From positions 62,001-126,000 of the forward strand of contig NZ_JAGJCB010000002.1 in assembly GCF_017814435.1 (NCBI RefSeq): DNA of 64,000 nt, given 5' to 3'. Source of the stretch: Mariniflexile gromovii. Lineage in GTDB: Bacteria; Bacteroidota; Bacteroidia; Flavobacteriales; Flavobacteriaceae. A model generated the notes under the pieces. It was not told the origin of the DNA and searched no databases. It worked only from the letters and a program-made list of their open reading frames with translations. Both the position numbers and the translations under genes were made by a program. This document shows, in pieces, positions 17,409 to 26,852 of this stretch (position 1 is the first letter of the stretch; each line of letters opens with the position of its first letter).

Positions 17409-18947
17409 CTACTTTGACAATTTATTAATTTTAATCTGTTCAATAAATTGTATTTCCTCGTTAGCAGTAATCTCTAAATTTTTAAAAGGTGCTAATGGAA
17501 ATACCAAAGCTGTTATAACCCGTTCACCATCATTAAGAAAAATTTCCATTGAAGACTTATCGACCAGCATATTTATTTTAAACTGATTCGAATCAGGTAA
17601 TACATATGGACATTTTAAAATATTACTATTCAAGTTGTTAAATTTGTATCCAGATTCTGCTCTATTTAAGATTAATTCACCTTTAATTTTGTTATATTTT
17701 ATAACAACGCTTGAGCTTTTATTACCCCATTCAATTTTTGCTTCATTAATAACACTAAAATCTATAGTAGTTTCTAGGTAGAATTTACCTTCCCCCAATG
17801 TTTCATCATTCAGCAATTCAAATCTACTTCCAGCATTATTGTTTTCAACAACTTTACCACCAATTGCATAGATCATCTCCGTTGGCAGTTTACTTACAAT
17901 TATGCTTTTCCCATTATTTTTTTCCCAATGTAACGTCCTTGGGAATGTCATTGCACTTCTATAACTATAGGTTGGAACATTTTGAGCATATGACCAATTA
18001 CTCATCCATCCCATGAATAAATTTCTATTATTTGGCTCATTACTCCAAGTTACACCAGCATAATTGTCCGTTCCGTAATCTAACCATAAAGTTTCTGCTT
18101 GAGAAGAGGTAAATGTTTCACCATCAAAATCCCCTAAGAAATACTGTGTTCCAGAGCCTCCGTTAGGACCTCCAGGATTAATACTAACCAATAACGCCCA
18201 TGTTTCTTGACCGTTTGCATCTTTAATTTTAAACAAATCTGGACATTCCCAAACACCACCATGTGCTCCTACATTTTTTCCAAAACTATTTTTATATACC
18301 CAATTTTTTAGATTGGATGAGGTGTAAAACATAATTTCATCACCTACTGCAAGTACCATTACCCATTTTTGTGTTCCTTCATGCCAAGATACTTTAGGGT
18401 CTCTAAAATCTGCTTTGTCATTATTTACCAAAACAGGGTTGTTTTCATATTTAGTCCAAGTTCTACCTTTATCATTACTATAAGCTAAGCTCTGGGTTTG
18501 CTTATTGTTTTCTGGATTTTGATGAGTAAATACAGCCACTAAAGGACTCTCGCTACCCGATTTAAACCCAGACGTGTTGTTGTTGTCAACAACAATACTA
18601 CCAGAAAAAATGTTACCTAAATTGTCAGGGTATAAGGCAATTGGCAATTCTTCCCAATTAACTAAATCTTTGCTAATTGCATGCCCCCAATGCATAGGCC
18701 CCCAAACACTTTCATTGGGATTGTATTGATAAAACAAATGATATTCACCTGCATAGTATACCATTCCATTAGGATCATTCATCCATTTCTTTTGTGGTGT
18801 AAAATGAAAGTCAGGCCTATAATCATTATCTCCAACTGTTACTAATTCAGCCTTTGAATTAGAGGATATATCATCCTCATTACAGTTTTGGAATAAAATT
18901 ATTATACTAGCAAGCAATAATATTCTAATAACTTTTATCATATTCAT
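17409..18947 (-). CDS. GH32 fructan hydrolase, probably surface-exposed (B, second enzyme)
   Basis: This family 32 hydrolase has 512 residues. Catalytic residues are Asp58 (WMNDPNG), Asp183 (FRDP) and Glu234 (ECPDLF), followed by a C-terminal sandwich. Lipid cysteine 22 is followed by NEDD, an acidic export signal, which suggests display on the cell surface, unlike the two other GH32 enzymes here. It lies 1 bp from the glycan-binding lipoprotein gene. That pairing resembles BT1760/BT1761, where BT1760 is a surface endo-levanase, so endo-action on polymer is a reasonable guess. Levan or inulin cannot be decided from sequence. Locus A has no equivalent. The start could also be the next methionine (18,941). 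Confidence 0.92.
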   Translation of the reverse strand: MNMIKVIRILLLASIIILFQNCNEDDISSNSKAELVTVGDNDYRPDFHFTPQKKWMNDPNGMVYYAGEYHLFYQYNPNESVWGPMHWGHAISKDLVNWEELPIALYPDNLGNIFSGSIVVDNNNTSGFKSGSESPLVAVFTHQNPENNKQTQSLAYSNDKGRTWTKYENNPVLVNNDKADFRDPKVSWHEGTQKWVMVLAVGDEIMFYTSSNLKNWVYKNSFGKNVGAHGGVWECPDLFKIKDANGQETWALLVSINPGGPNGGSGTQYFLGDFDGETFTSSQAETLWLDYGTDNYAGVTWSNEPNNRNLFMGWMSNWSYAQNVPTYSYRSAMTFPRTLHWEKNNGKSIIVSKLPTEMIYAIGGKVVENNNAGSRFELLNDETLGEGKFYLETTIDFSVINEAKIEWGNKSSSVVIKYNKIKGELILNRAESGYKFNNLNSNILKCPYVLPDSNQFKINMLVDKSSMEIFLNDGERVITALVFPLAPFKNLEITANEEIQFIEQIKINKLSK

Positions 18948-18948
18948 A

Positions 18949-20364
18949 TTATTTGGTTTTTAAGTATTCTAATGCATTCTTTGTTATAGTCTCTATATTA
19001 TCCTGATAAAGATTTGTTCCGTCGTTTTGATTCCATTCGAAACCACCTATTCCAATCGCAATAGCAGTCCCCTCAAATTCATCATTTGGCATTGCTTCAA
19101 AATTAGCCATCATCCAATAATCTCTAATTCCATCCCAAACTCCAAGAATTCTAAGTTTTGCATCATTAAATAAATTCGAATACACCTGCTCATTAGCGTT
19201 ACCAATACCATAATAATCTCCTATCCATAAAACGAAATTATGATCCTCTCTGTATCCTGGTCCTATTAATGGAATTATTTTCCGCTCATCTGGTTGTATA
19301 ATTTCTACCCCTTGATAAATCGGATGAGTGCTTTCATCATGCACAAGACCAATATTTATCCCAACAGACCATGTGTCTCCATTAGAAAATCCAGCACCTG
19401 CACCTTTAAGTTTCCCTATATTATCTGTAATTCTTCCAATTGTCCATAAATATTCTATAGCGTGTGTATTAAGTAATAGCCCTCCTCCATTAGCATGAAA
19501 ATTTGTAATTGCAGAAACTACATTTGCGCTTAATGCTACAGATGGAAGTGCTGGGTTATCATCATCTTTGTCATAATGCCACCAAAGCACTCTAAACTCA
19601 CTTAAATCTTTTCCGTTATCTATATCGGCAAATGAGATATATTCCGCATCTGGATAGTTTTCGAAAAGCCATGCAGCTGATGCCATTTCATCATCATCAC
19701 TAATTGAAGCAACATCTGGTGCTAAACCTAGGTAACCTATTTTAGTTTTCCCAACCTTAAAAATTAAGTTTCTAGATGGTGATTCTTGATTTTGTGAATT
19801 AATAGTATTTATTTTAAAACTATATTCTCTAAGTTCCGCATTTACAAGCGTGTATGTTGTAACATTACTTGGCAAATCAATCACTTCAGAACCATCAATT
19901 GTTAATTTTATACCAGTAATATTAGTGTCTTGGATACCCCATGTCAAAATAACATTAGTTTCTTCTTGTGTGCCAGCAAAATTTAAAACTGGTCGTGGTC
20001 CTTCTCTAGTGATACTAACCGTTTCTCCTAACGAGAAGTTTCCTGTATCATTATCTTTTAATTTTAGAGTAAAAAAGTATTCTATATTAACTTCACGAAT
20101 TTCAAATTCATAACTTGATTTTGAAAAATCGAGTAATTCCAATCCGTTGTTGTGTTTTAATACTGTCGTAACATTTCCTGTATATGTTGGATTACTCCAT
20201 GTTACTGTAGCAATATCACCAACTAATTCAACATTTAAATTTTCTACTGAAGGAACTATAGCATCAGCAGCAGCTTCTATTTCACGATCTTGAGAACATG
20301 AATAATTTATAATAATAAATAAGCTAAGTATTGTTATCTTTATTATGTATAATGTCTGTTTCAT
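18949..20364 (-). CDS. Surface glycan-binding lipoprotein, FN3-like plus C-terminal DUF4960-like domain
   Basis: The start is set at 20,364 (MKQTLYIIK), giving a lipoprotein signal with lipobox NYSC followed by SQDREIE, a surface-export signal. A longer open frame to 20,490 would overlap susD and put the signal internally. After the signal come two immunoglobulin/fibronectin-like segments (about 30-110 and 115-200). A C-terminal domain of about 260 residues begins KIGYLGLAPD and contains ITNFHANGGGLLLNTHA, which recalls the glutamine-amidotransferase-like (ThuA-type) fold and, from memory, DUF4960. Its place between susD and GH32 is that of BT1761, a levan-binding surface protein. Function is inferred from position; the family name was not checked by search. 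Confidence 0.75.
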   Translation of the reverse strand: MKQTLYIIKITILSLFIIINYSCSQDREIEAAADAIVPSVENLNVELVGDIATVTWSNPTYTGNVTTVLKHNNGLELLDFSKSSYEFEIREVNIEYFFTLKLKDNDTGNFSLGETVSITREGPRPVLNFAGTQEETNVILTWGIQDTNITGIKLTIDGSEVIDLPSNVTTYTLVNAELREYSFKINTINSQNQESPSRNLIFKVGKTKIGYLGLAPDVASISDDDEMASAAWLFENYPDAEYISFADIDNGKDLSEFRVLWWHYDKDDDNPALPSVALSANVVSAITNFHANGGGLLLNTHAIEYLWTIGRITDNIGKLKGAGAGFSNGDTWSVGINIGLVHDESTHPIYQGVEIIQPDERKIIPLIGPGYREDHNFVLWIGDYYGIGNANEQVYSNLFNDAKLRILGVWDGIRDYWMMANFEAMPNDEFEGTAIAIGIGGFEWNQNDGTNLYQDNIETITKNALEYLKTK

Positions 20365-20383
20365 AATAATATTTTTTAATAGA

Positions 20384-22081
20384 TTAATTATAACCTTTAT
20401 TTTGTTTGTAAACGTCCTGACTAAAATTGATTTGTGCCTGAGGAATTGGACAATATTCTTCTTTAGATGAATTAAAATTAGCACCTCCATAATATTCTAC
20501 TTCATCCTTTTCCTCTAGATAATATTTGTTAAGTGTTTCTGCAGCAATTCCCCATCGTACTAAATCGAAAAAACGGCTTCCTTCCATGGCAAACTCCAAT
20601 CGGCGTTCCCATCTTAAAGCTTGTCTAGCAAAATCTTGGGTCCAAGTACAATTAACACCATCTATATATGGACTTACATTTAAATTGTTCGCATATCCAA
20701 TAAAGCCTGTGCTTTGTGAAGCTCTATTTCGTATTTGATTGATTATAGGTAAAGCATCGTTAAACTGACCCAGTTCTATTAATGCTTCAGCTCGCATAAG
20801 TAAAACATCAGCATATCGAATCTGAATTCTATTCTTTGAGTTACCGTAAAACGGATCAATGTTTACAAAACAGCTACCACAATTTGGTGATACATTCTCT
20901 TTTAATGAAGCATAATAGCCGTATGGATTAGGTGATCTTACCCAACCTTCTACATATATATAATCATTATCATATTTATATGGTAAGTTTGGGATTGCTA
21001 CAGTATGATACAACCGTGGGTCGACCTGAACACTATTCAAATTGTTATAATCAACATTTGCATCATTATATGTATTGAATAGAGGAAGACCATTAGCATC
21101 CGTTTTGTAAGCATTTACAAGGTTTTGACTCGGTTTATGGAAATCACAACAGCCAAGTCCTTGAGGTGTTGATAATACATCAGAAAAATTTAACCTTCCA
21201 TGTAGTGTATTATCACTATCTGTATATTGAATAGCAAAGATAGATTCAGGCCCATTTTCATAAACACCTGGCAAAAAGTTATTTGCAAAATCTGGCTCAA
21301 GAGATCCCTGACCCAACACATTATTAGTCGCATCAATTACCATTTGTAATTTAGCCGGATTAATGTTTGTTACTTTATTGTTATCATCTTGCTCGAAAGC
21401 TTGATAAAGTCTAACTTTGGCTAGATAAGCATAAGCTGCAGTTCTACTTGCTCTTCCAATGTTTTGTTGTGAAATAGGAAGTCCTCCTATGGCTGCTTGA
21501 AAATCTCCAGCAATAGCATCCCATAATTCATCATTTGTGAGATCTCTATTAGATATCGTACCGTAATCATCAACTGGAATATCTTCTGTTATATAAGGCA
21601 CATGCTTAAACATTATTTTTAGCATAAAATAAAAATGTCCTCTTAAAAATTTCATCTCAGCAATCCTAGTTTCTTTCAACGGAAAATCGCTAGCACTTAA
21701 TTTATTCAAGTTTCTTATGGCTCGATTAATTCTAGAAATGGCTATATAGCTATTAAACCAGAATTTATCCAATTCCCCAAAGTCTGTCCTTATATTTTCA
21801 GATATTTCAAAAAAATGAAATACTTGAATATCATTGGGCCCACTACCTCCTTTATAGGCATCATCAGACCTTACATTTCCATAAGGCCATAAACTGAATG
21901 GCATGTCATAATGATCGTTACCCAAAGAAGCGTACGCTGCCGTCACAAATCCATCTATATTGTCTGGAGTAATAAGTTCTTCTTCAGACAAAACTGATCT
22001 AGGACTTTCTTCCAAAAAATCAGAACATCCAGTAGTAATGACTAACAGAATGAATCCAAATAAATATTTTATATTCTTCAT
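20384..22081 (-). CDS. SusD-like outer-membrane glycan-binding lipoprotein (B)
   Basis: This RagB/SusD lipoprotein of 565 residues has lipobox ITTGC followed by SDFLEE, an acidic surface-export signal. Family marks are DFLEESPRS near the N-terminus, EMKFLRGHFYFMLKIMFK in the helical core, IRYADVLLMRAEALIELGQ and RRLEFAMEGSRFFDLVRWG near the C-terminus. It is 18 bp after susC and 19 bp before the surface-binding protein gene. The overall plan follows the locus A SusD (4,166) but with many substitutions and indels, far more than in the kinase, carrier or sensor pairs. Confidence 0.93.
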   Translation of the reverse strand: MKNIKYLFGFILLVITTGCSDFLEESPRSVLSEEELITPDNIDGFVTAAYASLGNDHYDMPFSLWPYGNVRSDDAYKGGSGPNDIQVFHFFEISENIRTDFGELDKFWFNSYIAISRINRAIRNLNKLSASDFPLKETRIAEMKFLRGHFYFMLKIMFKHVPYITEDIPVDDYGTISNRDLTNDELWDAIAGDFQAAIGGLPISQQNIGRASRTAAYAYLAKVRLYQAFEQDDNNKVTNINPAKLQMVIDATNNVLGQGSLEPDFANNFLPGVYENGPESIFAIQYTDSDNTLHGRLNFSDVLSTPQGLGCCDFHKPSQNLVNAYKTDANGLPLFNTYNDANVDYNNLNSVQVDPRLYHTVAIPNLPYKYDNDYIYVEGWVRSPNPYGYYASLKENVSPNCGSCFVNIDPFYGNSKNRIQIRYADVLLMRAEALIELGQFNDALPIINQIRNRASQSTGFIGYANNLNVSPYIDGVNCTWTQDFARQALRWERRLEFAMEGSRFFDLVRWGIAAETLNKYYLEEKDEVEYYGGANFNSSKEEYCPIPQAQINFSQDVYKQNKGYN

Positions 22082-22099
22082 GATAAATATTTTTTATTG

Positions 22100-25000
22100 T
22101 TAAAATGTTATGTTAAAACCAAGGGTTGATGTTAAAGGCAAAGGGTATCCAAACCCAGCATTTTCTGGGTCAACTCCTGTGAATCCTGAAGTTGTAATAG
22201 TTAACAAATTTTGAACTCCAAGGTAAATTCTAAATTTATTTATGGCGTATTTATCCAAAACTGAACCTGGTAAAGAGTATCCCAACTGAACATTTCGTAA
22301 TTTTAGATAACTGCCATTTTCAATAAAATAAGTTGAAAAACGGGATTCTGCATTTGTATCAATAGTTGTTAATGCTGGAATACTAGAATTTGGATTACTA
22401 GGAGACCAAGCATTTAAAAGACGAGAACCTTTGTTTGAGCCGATATCATCTACACTCCAAAAATCTGTTTGATATTTAAGTTGATTTACAATAGCGACTT
22501 CTCCTATACCTTGCCAAAACATGGTGAAATCAAAATCTTTATATTCTAGATTTATGTTTAAACCATAAGCATAATCAGGATAAGGTATGCCTATCCAAGT
22601 TCTATCACGATCATTGATAATACCATTTCCATCTAAATCTCTATACCTAATGCGCCCCAAATCTTTTCCTTGTTGTTCGGCAGAATTCAATACTTGCTCA
22701 TTTGTTGTAAATAACCCATCTGCTATGTAGCCATACATAGAGTTTAATGGCCTTCCCAAAATATTATCATCACCACCATTACCACCATAATTATTTTTTA
22801 CCTCTTCTGGAAGCTTAGTTATTTTATTTTTATTTGATGAAATATTAGCATTGATTTCATAAGTAAAACCTCCTGAAGTTTCATTTCTATAACCTATTGA
22901 AAATTCCAGACCTTCATTTTCCATGCTAGCACCATTTACCCATCTATTTCCTCCTTCACCTATAGCTGCTAAATACGGTGGTAAAACCAAAATATCTTCA
23001 GTTTCTTTTTTATAATAATCTATTGAACCATAAAGTTTTTGGTTAAAAAACCCAAAATCAAGACCAAAATTTAATTGCGTAGTAGTTTCCCATTTCAAAT
23101 TATCATTACCAATTTGAGTCGATCTAAATCCAGATGGCAATAAACCTGAACCTTGGCCAAATAAATCATAAGCTGTTCCGTAAGATGTACTCCATGTTGG
23201 ATCTCCTCCTGCATAATCAGCTACATATAACGAATAAATTGCGCTATTATCTATTTCTTGATTTCCAGTCTGACCCCATCCTACCCTAAACTTCAAATCT
23301 GATATCTTAGAGAAATTATCTTCTATAAATCTTTCATTGCTGATTCTCCAACCTCCGGAAAAAGCAGGAAATGTACCGAACTGATTGCTCCTTCCAAATC
23401 TTGATGAACCATCGTGTCTTAGCGTTGCAGAGAATAAATACTTACCATCAAAATCATAACTTATTTTTCCGAAATATGACACTAAGGTATAGGCTGTTTC
23501 TGATCCTGAATTAGTTCTTTGACCAGTTGCTGCATCAGGAAACATAAAGCTTGGGGTTTCAATTGTAAAATCTTCAGCCCTTAAAAAAGTATTTTCAAAT
23601 TTATCTTTAAACATTTCTGAACCAATAAATGCTTCTATGTTATGTTTTTTTACATTAAGTTTATAATTAAGTGTATTGGTCCATGTAAACTTGCTGCTTC
23701 TAAAGTTTTCAATATTAACTGCATTTTGGTCATTTTTTAAATAGCCTGATTGATAACTGAACTGTAATGACCTTTTGTAAAAATTAGCATAATCTAACCC
23801 GTAATTTGTTTTGAAATTCAAATTTTTTGCGATTTCCAAATTCGCAAATACATTACCAAATAATCTATGGTATTGATAACCATTATATTTGTTCGCATCC
23901 AGCAAACGAACAGGATTTTGTCTATCATTCATACCGCCAATTGGGCCACCCCATCCTTCACCATCAACAGTTCTTACTGGAATAATTGGAGACGCTTTCA
24001 ACGCTAAATCTAACACCCCAGGAATTTGAAGTTCCTCCGTTTTATTTAGTGATAAGTTTTCGCCTATTTCCAGTTTATTATTAAAAAGTTTATAACTGGT
24101 GTTTAAACGTGCAGAAATACGTTCAAAACTTGAATTTTTAACAATACCCTCATTATCTAAGTACCCTAGGGAAAACAAATAATTACCTTTTTCGGTACCA
24201 TTGGAAACATTTAAATTGTAAGAACTAGCAATTCCAGTTTGTGATATTTCATCGTACCAATCTGTATCGGAAGATTTTAAAGTTTGTTCATTATCTAAAA
24301 ATTCTGGAACTGTAATATAATCTAGTACAGCATTATTATTTGAGTCAAAACTCCAATCAAATTTATAACTCAAATTATTATTATTAGGATTCAGACCATC
24401 ATTAATATTGGCTTGCCAAAGTACTTCTCCGTATTCTTTAGCATTTAGAACATCTAATCTGTTTGCATAAGAAGATGCAGTTAGGTAGGAACTAAACTCA
24501 ACCCTCATCTTTCCACTCTTTCCTTGTTTTGTTGTTATAATAATAACCCCATTGGATGCTCGCGACCCATAAATACTTGCAGAAGAAGCGTCTTTTAAAA
24601 CCTGTATGGAAGCAATATCATTAGGATTTAACTCATGCATACCAGATTTTGTAGGTACACCATCTATAACAAATAGGGGTGATGTATTATTTAGAGTTCC
24701 AACACCACGAATTAATATGGCTGTATTTCCCCCACTAGGTGATCCATCTGTGCTAATTTGAACCCCAGGAATCCGCCCTTGTAAAGCTTTTACTGGATTT
24801 GGTTCTACTTGTTTATTCAGTTCATCCATATCCACTACCGCCACAGCACCAGTAATGTCTGCCTTTTTTTGGCTTGAATATCCGACAACAACAATTTCAT
24901 CTAACTCATTTTTATCTATTTCTAACTTAATGTTAATTGTTTTTTGCCCATTTACTGGAATATTGACTGTCTTATAGCCTATATAACTAAAAATCAATAT

Positions 25001-25201
25001 CGCATTTGCATCAACATTATCAAGTACATAATTACCATCAAAATCTGTAGCAGCTCCTTGCGTAGTGCCAGATATAATAACAGATACTCCGGGTAGCGGC
25101 ATTCCGTCCTCTTGGGAGGTAACAGCACCTTTTACCTGAGCTTGTGCCAACATGCCTATAAGAGCAAATACAGGCAGAAATAAAAGTTGTTTTAATTTCA
25201 T
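22100..25201 (-). CDS. SusC-like TonB-dependent outer-membrane transporter (B)
   Basis: This TonB-dependent transporter has 1,033 residues: signal peptide (ending LAQAQ), carboxypeptidase-regulatory-like domain (about 22-105), TonB box/plug start DEIVVVGYSSQKKADITGA, plug motif VLKDASSASIYGSRASNGVI, and a barrel ending STLGFNITF. It forms the importer with the adjacent SusD. The first 110 residues closely resemble the locus A SusC (GMPLPGVS-I-SGTTQG-ATDFDGNY), while the barrel is diverged. This is consistent with different ligand preference behind a common TonB interface. Confidence 0.94.
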   Translation of the reverse strand: MKLKQLLFLPVFALIGMLAQAQVKGAVTSQEDGMPLPGVSVIISGTTQGAATDFDGNYVLDNVDANAILIFSYIGYKTVNIPVNGQKTINIKLEIDKNELDEIVVVGYSSQKKADITGAVAVVDMDELNKQVEPNPVKALQGRIPGVQISTDGSPSGGNTAILIRGVGTLNNTSPLFVIDGVPTKSGMHELNPNDIASIQVLKDASSASIYGSRASNGVIIITTKQGKSGKMRVEFSSYLTASSYANRLDVLNAKEYGEVLWQANINDGLNPNNNNLSYKFDWSFDSNNNAVLDYITVPEFLDNEQTLKSSDTDWYDEISQTGIASSYNLNVSNGTEKGNYLFSLGYLDNEGIVKNSSFERISARLNTSYKLFNNKLEIGENLSLNKTEELQIPGVLDLALKASPIIPVRTVDGEGWGGPIGGMNDRQNPVRLLDANKYNGYQYHRLFGNVFANLEIAKNLNFKTNYGLDYANFYKRSLQFSYQSGYLKNDQNAVNIENFRSSKFTWTNTLNYKLNVKKHNIEAFIGSEMFKDKFENTFLRAEDFTIETPSFMFPDAATGQRTNSGSETAYTLVSYFGKISYDFDGKYLFSATLRHDGSSRFGRSNQFGTFPAFSGGWRISNERFIEDNFSKISDLKFRVGWGQTGNQEIDNSAIYSLYVADYAGGDPTWSTSYGTAYDLFGQGSGLLPSGFRSTQIGNDNLKWETTTQLNFGLDFGFFNQKLYGSIDYYKKETEDILVLPPYLAAIGEGGNRWVNGASMENEGLEFSIGYRNETSGGFTYEINANISSNKNKITKLPEEVKNNYGGNGGDDNILGRPLNSMYGYIADGLFTTNEQVLNSAEQQGKDLGRIRYRDLDGNGIINDRDRTWIGIPYPDYAYGLNINLEYKDFDFTMFWQGIGEVAIVNQLKYQTDFWSVDDIGSNKGSRLLNAWSPSNPNSSIPALTTIDTNAESRFSTYFIENGSYLKLRNVQLGYSLPGSVLDKYAINKFRIYLGVQNLLTITTSGFTGVDPENAGFGYPLPLTSTLGFNITF

Positions 25202-25214
25202 TTTAATTTAATTT

Positions 25215-25246
25215 AGTTAATATTTAGTTTAGTTAATATTTAGTTT
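25215..25246. repeat. Perfect 16-bp tandem duplication at the GH32 stop codon
   Basis: AGTTAATATTTAGTTT occurs twice in a row (25,215-25,230 and 25,231-25,246). The GH32 stop codon at 25,229-25,231 lies on the junction. It looks like a recent slippage event in an AT-rich end. Confidence 0.7.
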
Positions 25247-26848
25247 GTGAATTTCAATATTGTCAAGAATAAATTCTTGATCTTTAGGTTCAATACTTAG
25301 TTTTTCGAATGGTGAGTTCGGAAAAAATATTTCTGTCATGACTGTTTCTCCATTATCAAAAAACAGTTCTATAGATGTTTTATCGAGAATAATCGTACCC
25401 GATATATTGACATTAGTTGACGTTCTTTTAGCAAAAGAAATACGATCTGCAAACTTTTCTGAAAATGCTGTTTTTCCAGATTTTCTTCTATCTACAAAAA
25501 AGTTTTTATCGCTAGTATTATATCCAAAAGCTAAGGTGTCGTCTTGTTTATTTGTAAGTTTGAAGGTAAAACCATTGTTTTTTAAATCTGAAATTTTAAA
25601 CTGGATTTCCGCACTGGATAAATCAATAGCATCAGAATCAATAATTTTTGTAACACCTTTAATGGCAATATCTTCCCTTTTGTACTTTGTGCTTTTATAC
25701 TTGGTTAATTCTTTTACTGGTTGAGATAATAATCTATAACTAGCATTTTCTTTTTGAAGTTCTATTTGTCTTGCTACCGTCATGGCACTTCTCCATCTTT
25801 CAGTAGGTACTACATTGGCATAATCCCAATTGGACATCCATCCCACAAATAATTTTCTGCCATCGCTATCTGGGATATTGGACCAGGTTACACCCGCATA
25901 ATTATCCTTGCCATAATCAATCCATATAGATTTATACTCAGATTTATTTAGGTCATTTTCAAAAGAAGCATCAATAGTAAATTTTTTACCATCAAAATCA
26001 CCAATAAAATATTGCGTTGCAGAACCACCATTGGGGCCACCAGGATTAATACTAACAAGTAATACCCATTTAACTTCATCTGTTCCCTGAACTTTCATTG
26101 GGAATAAATCTGGACATTCCCAAACTCCACCATGGCCTCCTATACCATCGCCAAAATCAGACTCTAGTTTCCAATCTTTTAAATTTAAAGAGCTATAAAA
26201 CATGATTTTTTGACCTGCAGCCAATACCATTAGCCATTTTTTATGTATGGAATCCCAAAACATTTTAGGGTCTCTAAAATCTTTAATGCCTGGGTTTTTA
26301 ATTACTGGATTTTCAGAATATTTAGTAAACGTTTGTCCTTCATCCAAAGAATATGCAATGGCTTGAGATTGGTAATTTAATTTACCAGCTTTTTCACCAT
26401 CCATATCATGATAAGTAAACATGGCAATTATGGGCGCAATACCATTTTTGGAAAACCCTGAGCTATTATTAACATCTACAACCGAACTTCCTGAAAAGAT
26501 ATATCCTTTTTCATCTGGATATATTGCTATGGGCATTTCTTTCCATGTTACCATATCTGTACTTATGGCATGCCCCCAGTGCATAGGCCCCCAAGTATTT
26601 CCATTTGGATAATGCTGAAAATATAAATGATAAAACCCATCTTTATAGAACATCCCATTTGGGTCATTCATCCAACCTTTTTTAGGTGTAAAATGAAAGT
26701 TTGGGCGATAAAGATCTTCTTCTGAATATGTTGTTTTATCTGATTTGTTTTCTGTAATTTGACTTTCTTCTGTCTTATTTTTACAACTAACAAATAATGA
26801 TAACAACAAAATAGTTATGACAAATTTTGGATTATTAATACGTTTCAT
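25229..26848 (-). CDS. GH32 fructan hydrolase lipoprotein (B, first enzyme)
   Basis: This family 32 hydrolase of 539 residues is the counterpart of the locus A enzyme at 9,106, with the same neighbours. Catalytic motifs are WMNDPNG (Asp62), FRDPKMFW and ECPDLF. Lipobox FVSC is followed by KNKTEES, which lacks a clear acidic export signal at the first positions, so periplasmic placement is more likely. It probably cuts imported fructo-oligosaccharides to fructose. The C-terminal sandwich (IILDKTSIELFFDNGETVMTEIFFPNSP) is nearly identical to that of the locus A enzyme. It lies 4 bp after the carrier gene and 27 bp before susC. Confidence 0.93.
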   Translation of the reverse strand: MKRINNPKFVITILLLSLFVSCKNKTEESQITENKSDKTTYSEEDLYRPNFHFTPKKGWMNDPNGMFYKDGFYHLYFQHYPNGNTWGPMHWGHAISTDMVTWKEMPIAIYPDEKGYIFSGSSVVDVNNSSGFSKNGIAPIIAMFTYHDMDGEKAGKLNYQSQAIAYSLDEGQTFTKYSENPVIKNPGIKDFRDPKMFWDSIHKKWLMVLAAGQKIMFYSSLNLKDWKLESDFGDGIGGHGGVWECPDLFPMKVQGTDEVKWVLLVSINPGGPNGGSATQYFIGDFDGKKFTIDASFENDLNKSEYKSIWIDYGKDNYAGVTWSNIPDSDGRKLFVGWMSNWDYANVVPTERWRSAMTVARQIELQKENASYRLLSQPVKELTKYKSTKYKREDIAIKGVTKIIDSDAIDLSSAEIQFKISDLKNNGFTFKLTNKQDDTLAFGYNTSDKNFFVDRRKSGKTAFSEKFADRISFAKRTSTNVNISGTIILDKTSIELFFDNGETVMTEIFFPNSPFEKLSIEPKDQEFILDNIEIHKLNIN

Positions 26849-26852
26849 AGGC

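Noticed and set aside
20365-20490. N-terminal 42-residue extension of the glycan-binding lipoprotein
   Set aside because: It overlaps the susD gene and would bury the lipoprotein signal in the interior of the protein.
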